NCBI GenBank assembly: GCA_019635355.1
Contig: JAHBZQ010000001.1
Span: 2,542,001-2,606,000, forward strand
Source: Rhizobacter sp.
GTDB lineage: Bacteria; Pseudomonadota; Gammaproteobacteria; Burkholderiales; Burkholderiaceae_C
Direction: 5' to 3'
DNA: 64,000 nucleotides
The position numbers were made by a program, and so were the translations under genes. Positions 59,455 to 64,000 of this stretch are shown here, in pieces (position 1 is the first letter of the stretch; every line of letters begins with the position of its first letter). The notes below the pieces were generated by a model. That model was not told the origin of the DNA. It saw only the letters and a list, made by a program, of their open reading frames with translations, and ran no database searches.

Positions 59455-59895
59455 ATGAACTCTTCCGCTTCGTCATCCACGCCACGCCGCGCACGCGGCT
59501 TCACCCTCATCGAACTGATGGTGGTGCTCGTGATCATCGGCGTGCTGGCAGCGCTCATCGCCCCCAACGTGCTCGACCGCGCTGACGATGCGCGCGTGAC
59601 GGCCGCGCGCACCGACGTCGGCAACATCATGCAGGCGCTCAAGCTCTACAAGCTCGACAACCAGCGCTACCCCACCGGCGAACAAGGCCTGCAGGCTCTG
59701 GTCACCAAGCCCACCACCGGAGCCGTGCCTCCCAACTGGCGGCCTTACCTCCCCAAGCTCCAGAACGATCCCTGGGGTCGTCCGTACCAGTACGCCAACC
59801 CCGGCGTGAAAGGCGAGATCGATGTCTATAGCTTTGGTGCCGACGGCCAAGTCGGCGGCGAAGGCAAGGACGCCGAGATCGGCTCCTGGCAGTAA
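59455..59895 (+). CDS. gspG: Major pseudopilin GspG
   Basis: 146 residues from the ATG at 59455. Prepilin motif RGFTLIELMVVLVIIGVLAA and the GspG block RYPTGEQGLQALVTKP and NDPWGRPYQY, followed by a C-terminal calcium-binding region (YSFGADGQVGGEGKDAE). It builds the pseudopilus that pushes substrates through GspD. First gene of gspGHIJKLM. Confidence 0.95.
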   Translation: MNSSASSSTPRRARGFTLIELMVVLVIIGVLAALIAPNVLDRADDARVTAARTDVGNIMQALKLYKLDNQRYPTGEQGLQALVTKPTTGAVPPNWRPYLPKLQNDPWGRPYQYANPGVKGEIDVYSFGADGQVGGEGKDAEIGSWQ

Positions 59896-60355
59896 AGCCG
59901 GCATCAGGGGAGCCCGCGGCTTCACCCTGATCGAACTGATGGTGGTGATCTCGCTGATCGCCATCGCCGCCGGCCTCATCAGCCTCTCGCTTCGAGACCC
60001 GGCCAGCACCCAGCTCGAGAACGAGGCCGCGCGTCTTGTGGCCTTGCTGGAATCGGCACGCGCCGAATCGCGCGCCTCCGGCATCCCGGTGCGCTGGGAG
60101 CCGCGCCACGAAGCGCAGAACGAAGGTTTCGAGTTCAAGGGGCTCACCAACCCCGGTGAATTCCCCGCGAACTGGATGGGCGACGGCGTCTCCGCCGAGA
60201 TCGTCGGTGCCACGGCGATCACGCTGGGCCCGGAGCCTTTCATTCCGCCGCAACGCATCGTGCTCAGACTGGAAAACCAGCGCCTCGCGCTGGCCACCGA
60301 TGGCCTCGGCCCGTTCGCCGTGGTCGACAACGACAGCGCCAACACCCCACCATGA
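59822..60355 (+). CDS. gspH: Minor pseudopilin GspH
   Basis: 177 residues if started at ATG 59822, inside gspG. Prepilin motif ARGFTLIELMVVISLIAI and a GspH globular domain. No ATG, GTG or TTG lies between the gspG stop and the prepilin site, so the leader must begin within gspG at 59822 or at TTG 59834 or GTG 59837. A 59-74 base coding overlap results. AAAGGCGAG before 59822 favours the ATG. Confidence 0.85.
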   Translation: MSIALVPTAKSAAKARTPRSAPGSKAGIRGARGFTLIELMVVISLIAIAAGLISLSLRDPASTQLENEAARLVALLESARAESRASGIPVRWEPRHEAQNEGFEFKGLTNPGEFPANWMGDGVSAEIVGATAITLGPEPFIPPQRIVLRLENQRLALATDGLGPFAVVDNDSANTPP

Positions 60356-60726
60356 TGCGTCGTCACAACACCGGGTTCACCCTGATCGAGGTGATGGTCG
60401 CCCTGGCGATCGTCGCGGTGACGCTCGGCGCGGGCATCAAGGCGGCAGGCGCGCTGGCCGACAACTCGCAGCACATCGTCGAAGTGACCGCGGCGCAGTG
60501 GTGTGCCGAGAACCAGCTCACCGAGCTTCGCCTGAGCTCCTTCTTCACCGTTCCCACCGAGTTCGAGTTCCAGTGCGAACAACTGGGCGCGTCCTACAAG
60601 GGCAAGCTGGTGTCGAAGCGCACGCCCAATCCCAACTTCCTCCGCGCCGACGCGCAGATCTTCACCGAAGACGGCAAACCGATCCTCACGCTGTCCACCG
60701 TGCTCGGCCGGTCGCTCAGGTCATGA
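60352..60726 (+). CDS. gspI: Minor pseudopilin GspI
   Basis: 124 residues with prepilin motif NTGFTLIEVMVALAIVAV and a short globular domain containing WCAENQLTELRL, a GspI hallmark. ATGA overlaps on both sides. It nucleates the pseudopilus tip with GspJ and GspK. Confidence 0.92.
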   Translation: MMRRHNTGFTLIEVMVALAIVAVTLGAGIKAAGALADNSQHIVEVTAAQWCAENQLTELRLSSFFTVPTEFEFQCEQLGASYKGKLVSKRTPNPNFLRADAQIFTEDGKPILTLSTVLGRSLRS

Positions 60727-61382
60727 AGCAACAACCGCGCCCACGGCAAGCCGGCTTCACGCTGGTGGAAGTGCTCGTCGCGATGTTCATCATGGCCATC
60801 CTGGCCGTGATGGCGTGGCAAGGCGTCGACAGCATCGTCAACGCGCGCAACGCGAGCCAGGACCGCATGGAAAAGCTGCTCAAGCTCAACACCGTGCTTG
60901 CGCAATTCCAGCAAGACCTCGAAGCCATGCAGGACAGCGGTGCCCTGCCGCAACCCATGCCCTCCTTCGACGGCATCTCGCTGCGCCTCACCCGCCGCGC
61001 CGAGACCGGCCTGCAGCTGGTGGTGTGGTCGCTGCGCGGCGGCACGTGGTTGCGATGGGCGGGCAACCCCGTCACCACCACGCAGGCGCTGCAGGATCAA
61101 TGGATGACCAGCCAGCAGTTCATCGGCAACGAGTCGGGGCAGCTGCGCACGGTCACCGGCCTCTCGGAGTGGCAGGCCTACTGCTTCCGCGACAACGCCT
61201 GGAGCAACTGCCAATCGAGCGCCGGCAACAACACCGTCGGCGGCGCCACTCCGCCCGCCGGCGCGGCATCGGCGCCTGTGCAGACCGACCCGCTCAAAGC
61301 CCTGCGCGTGGTGCTGAGCTTCGCCGAAGGCAGTGGCTTCGCCGGCAGCATCACGCGCGACATCGCGCTCGGCCCGCAATGA
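60723..61382 (+). CDS. gspJ: Minor pseudopilin GspJ
   Basis: 219 residues from the ATG at 60723, overlapping gspI. Prepilin motif QAGFTLVEVLVAMFIMAI, then MAWQGVDSIVNARNAS and LQQVVWSLRGG-like J-type segments. The longer upstream frame is gspH/gspI out of frame. Confidence 0.92.
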   Translation: MKQQPRPRQAGFTLVEVLVAMFIMAILAVMAWQGVDSIVNARNASQDRMEKLLKLNTVLAQFQQDLEAMQDSGALPQPMPSFDGISLRLTRRAETGLQLVVWSLRGGTWLRWAGNPVTTTQALQDQWMTSQQFIGNESGQLRTVTGLSEWQAYCFRDNAWSNCQSSAGNNTVGGATPPAGAASAPVQTDPLKALRVVLSFAEGSGFAGSITRDIALGPQ

Positions 61383-62341
61383 AACACGCCCCCCGTCGCC
61401 ACCAACGCGGTGCCGCCCTGCTGCTGGCCATGATCATCGTGACCCTCGTGGCCACGCTGGCGGTGTCGATGGTCTGGCAGCAGTGGCGTGCGGTGCAGGT
61501 CGAGACGGCCGAGCGCTCGCGGGCGCAATCAGCGTGGATCCTCTCCGGCGCGCTCGACTGGGCAGGGCTCATCCTGAAAGAAGATGCCCGCCCCTCGGCC
61601 GGCCAGGTCGACCACCTCGGCGAGCCCTGGGCGGTGCCGCTCGCGGAAGCGCGGCTCTCGACCTTCCTCGCCTCCGACAAGGACAACAACGCCGACGACG
61701 GCCCCGAGGCATTTCTCTCCGGCTCCATCACCGATGCCCAGGCGCGCTTCAACCTGCGCAACCTCATCGACGCCAAGTTCGAAGTCTCGGCAGAAGACCT
61801 CAACGCGCTGCGCCGCCTGTGCGAGAACGTCAACATCGCGGTCAGCGTGGCCGACACGCTCGCGACCGGCATGAAGGCCGCCTATGTGCCGCCCGGCGCC
61901 GCCACAGCGGTGGCCAACCCACCGCTGCAACCCAAGCGCATCTCGCAACTCACCTGGCTCGGTGTCGATGCGCAAGCACTGCAACGCCTCGAGCCCTACG
62001 TCGTGCTGCTGCCGACCGAAACGCCGATCAACGTCAACACGGCCTCGCGGGAAGTCATCGCGTCGGTCATCCCCGGCCTCAACGTCGGCGACGCCGAGCG
62101 CCTGATCCAGTACCGCCAGCGCACGCCCTTCAAGAAGCAGCAGGACCTGCTGGCGCAGTTGCCCGGCGTGGCGGCCGACAAGATCGGCAGGGTCTCCATC
62201 GCCACCAACTACTTCGAAGTACGCGGCCGCTTGCGCCTGAACGACCGTGTGCTGGAGCAGCGCTCGCTCATCGAACGAAACGCGCGGACCATCACGGTGC
62301 TCAGCACCGAACGCATCAACTCGACCGACCGCGAGCGCTGA
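61379..62341 (+). CDS. gspK: Minor pseudopilin GspK
   Basis: 320 residues from the ATG at 61379, overlapping gspJ. The N-terminal QRGAALLLAMIIVTLVATLA lacks Glu5, as expected for the tip-capping GspK. The large alpha domain holds INVNTASREVIASVIPGL and two helix-hairpin-helix-like segments. It caps the pseudopilus and gates substrate entry. Confidence 0.92.
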   Translation: MKHAPRRHQRGAALLLAMIIVTLVATLAVSMVWQQWRAVQVETAERSRAQSAWILSGALDWAGLILKEDARPSAGQVDHLGEPWAVPLAEARLSTFLASDKDNNADDGPEAFLSGSITDAQARFNLRNLIDAKFEVSAEDLNALRRLCENVNIAVSVADTLATGMKAAYVPPGAATAVANPPLQPKRISQLTWLGVDAQALQRLEPYVVLLPTETPINVNTASREVIASVIPGLNVGDAERLIQYRQRTPFKKQQDLLAQLPGVAADKIGRVSIATNYFEVRGRLRLNDRVLEQRSLIERNARTITVLSTERINSTDRER

Positions 62342-62442
62342 ATGCCAGTTGCAGGAATCACTACAACAAAGCGCCGCAAGCTGTTGATTCGGGTAGGTTT
62401 GTACGGTCGTGCAGTTTTAATTCCGTTACTCTCGCACCCTGT

Positions 62443-63696
62443 ATGAGCACGCTCGTCGTCCAGATCCCACCGCGCCCGCGCCTGCAGGCCCGTGAAGCCG
62501 CGCCCGCTCCCGAGGGTGGCCTCAGCACCGAGTACGACTATGTGCTGACGCCCGACGGCCTCGCCACGTCGGCCCAGGGCCGCGCCCCCGTGGCCCTGGT
62601 GCCCAAGGCGGCCAGCGCCGTCGCCGTGCTGGCCGATGCCGACGTGAGCTGGCACCGCATCACCCTGCCCAAGGCCCCCGCGGCTCGCTTGCAGGCCGCG
62701 CTGGTCGGCGTGCTCGAAGACGCCTTGCTCGAAGAAGCTGCCACCGTGCACATCGCCGTGGCGCCGGGCGCCAGCGCCGGCGAGCCCACCTGGGTGGCGG
62801 TCGTCGACCGCGCCTGGCTGACCGCCGAGCTGGCCACGCTGGAAAAGGCCAACATCTTCATCGACCGCGTCGTGCCGATGTCGTGGCCCGACGAGCCGCC
62901 CTCCGGTCACTTCGCCGAGCTGGGCGACCCGTCCCAAGGTGCCACGCTGACCTGGGCCCACCCCGAGGGCGTGGCCCAGATGAACCTGCAGGGCACGCTC
63001 GCCCGCTCGCTGCTGCCCAACCCGCTGCCCGAAGGCGCCCGCTGGAGCGCGACGCCGGCCACCGCCGCCGCCGCCGAACGCTGGCTCGGCGTGCCCATGA
63101 CGGTGATGGACTGGCCCCAGCGCGCCCTCCAGGCCTCGCGCTCGCTGTGGAACCTGCGCCAGTTCACCCTCGCCCGCAAGAACCGCGGCACGCGTGCCCT
63201 GCGCGACCTGTGGCGCCAGTTCCTCACGCCAGCCTGGAAGCCGGCCCGCTACGGTCTTGCCACGCTCGTCGTGGTGCAGCTCATCGGCCTCAACCTCTGG
63301 GCCGGCCACCAGAGCCGCACCATGAAGGCCAAGCGCGATGCGATGGTCACGCTGCTGAAGCAGGCCCACCCGCACGTCTCGGGCGTGCTCGATGCTCCGG
63401 TGCAAATGCGCCGCGAGACCGACACGCTGCGCGCCGCCGCGGGCATTCCCGGCGAAACCGACCTCGAGCCCATGTTGCAAGCTGCCGCCAATGCCTGGCC
63501 GGGCGACCGCCCGCCCGTTGACAACCTGCGCTTCGAACCGGGCCGCCTCACGCTGTCGGCCGCGGGCTGGAACCCCGACCAGATCGAGCAGTTCCGCAAC
63601 CAGCTGCGCCCGCGCGGCTGGCAAGTCGATGCCCGCGACGGCACCCTCACCTTGAGCCGTGCCCCCGCCGGCCTTGCCGCAGGAAAGCCGCTGTGA
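62443..63696 (+). CDS. gspL: Type II secretion protein GspL
   Basis: 417 residues from the ATG at 62443. A cytoplasmic actin-like domain comes first (SWHRITLPKAPAARLQAALVG in parts), with one membrane helix at about 267-286 (YGLATLVVVQLIGLNLWAG) and a periplasmic ferredoxin-like domain near the end (LRFEPGRLTLSAAGW). It recruits the GspE ATPase. The 101-base gap after gspK is the only sizeable break in this operon; it is AT-richer than its surroundings, but I see no clear promoter. Confidence 0.9.
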   Translation: MSTLVVQIPPRPRLQAREAAPAPEGGLSTEYDYVLTPDGLATSAQGRAPVALVPKAASAVAVLADADVSWHRITLPKAPAARLQAALVGVLEDALLEEAATVHIAVAPGASAGEPTWVAVVDRAWLTAELATLEKANIFIDRVVPMSWPDEPPSGHFAELGDPSQGATLTWAHPEGVAQMNLQGTLARSLLPNPLPEGARWSATPATAAAAERWLGVPMTVMDWPQRALQASRSLWNLRQFTLARKNRGTRALRDLWRQFLTPAWKPARYGLATLVVVQLIGLNLWAGHQSRTMKAKRDAMVTLLKQAHPHVSGVLDAPVQMRRETDTLRAAAGIPGETDLEPMLQAAANAWPGDRPPVDNLRFEPGRLTLSAAGWNPDQIEQFRNQLRPRGWQVDARDGTLTLSRAPAGLAAGKPL

Positions 63697-64000
63697 CCCG
63701 CCCCGCCGCCAAACTTCCCGCCCCGATCCAGGCCTTGCGCACCGAGGCGCTGCAGCGCTGGGCTGCCATGCCGCCGCGCGAGCGCATGGGCCTCACGCTC
63801 GCCGGCATCGCCATCGGCATCGCCATCGTCTGGATGATCGGCGTCGCGCCCGCGCTGCGCACCCTGCGCGAAGCGCCCGCGCAGATCGACTCGCTCGACC
63901 TGCAACTGCAGGCCATGCAGCGCATGGCCACCGAAGCGCGCGACCTGCGCGGCGCCGCCCCGGTGCCTGCCACGCAGGCCGCACAGGCCTTGAAGTCGGC
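63693..64000 (+). CDS. gspM: Type II secretion protein GspM, partial
   Basis: The first 102 residues, cut by the window end. The start is GTG 63693, overlapping the gspL stop as GTGA. A short cytoplasmic head is followed by a membrane helix (about 33-52, GLTLAGIAIGIAIVWMIGVA) and the start of a periplasmic coiled coil, the expected GspM layout. It pairs with GspL in the inner-membrane platform. Confidence 0.85.
   Translation, partial: MTRPAAKLPAPIQALRTEALQRWAAMPPRERMGLTLAGIAIGIAIVWMIGVAPALRTLREAPAQIDSLDLQLQAMQRMATEARDLRGAAPVPATQAAQALKS

Overview
The window is high-GC, densely packed bacterial DNA. Gene content and order point to a betaproteobacterium of the order Burkholderiales, close to the Rubrivivax/Rhizobacter/Methylibium/Comamonadaceae group. 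Supporting signs are the pilMNOPQ-aroK-aroB-dgt-gltBD string, an mlaFEDACB set, an OmpC-type porin, Coq7-type ubiquinone synthesis, a divergent cyaY/lptM pair and a HexR-linked sugar phosphate cluster. This placement is inference; no rRNA or tRNA gene is present. The region looks like chromosomal core. I see no prophage, integron, CRISPR array or intact insertion sequence.

Layout. (1) 26-9804, minus strand: a fatty-acid beta-oxidation island with a TetR regulator, acyl-CoA dehydrogenase, DUF2147 protein, alpha/beta hydrolase, FadN-type dehydrogenase/hydratase, thiolase, DUF1569 protein, second hydrolase and an enoyl-CoA isomerase-like protein. (2) 10116-16312: an HNH nuclease, then divergent tal-pgi-HAD and zwf-hexR units around a probable HexR operator. 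(3) 16320-20302, minus: mlaFEDACB, retrograde phospholipid transport. (4) 20475-28834, plus: a DUF3108 protein and the pilE-fimT-pilV-pilW-pilX-pilY1 minor pilin operon. (5) 44535-28917, minus: pilMNOPQ, a lipoprotein, aroK, aroB, dgt, a RAYT-like protein, gltB and gltD. (6) 44800-47751: PBP1A, cyaY, lptM. (7) 53271-47759, minus: a peptide/opine-type ABC transporter operon; 54434-53379: a porin. (8) 54690-58784: coq7, an OsmC protein, a candidate small RNA, ilvA and a CobT-family protein. (9) 58813-64000: a type II secretion cluster with gspC reversed and gspGHIJKLM forward, running off the end.

Most genes are linked by 1-4 base stop/start overlaps, so the operons are tightly coupled. Two pilus operons and the type II secretion cluster give three sets of pilin-like machinery in one window. 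The parts that ordinary annotation does not explain are: a promoter-to-terminator unit with an anti-Shine-Dalgarno loop upstream of ilvA; a RAYT-family protein that has lost its HUH and tyrosine residues; a CobT paralogue lacking the catalytic glutamate; an extra lipoprotein gene between pilQ and aroK; and a 16-base perfect palindrome beside the HNH gene.
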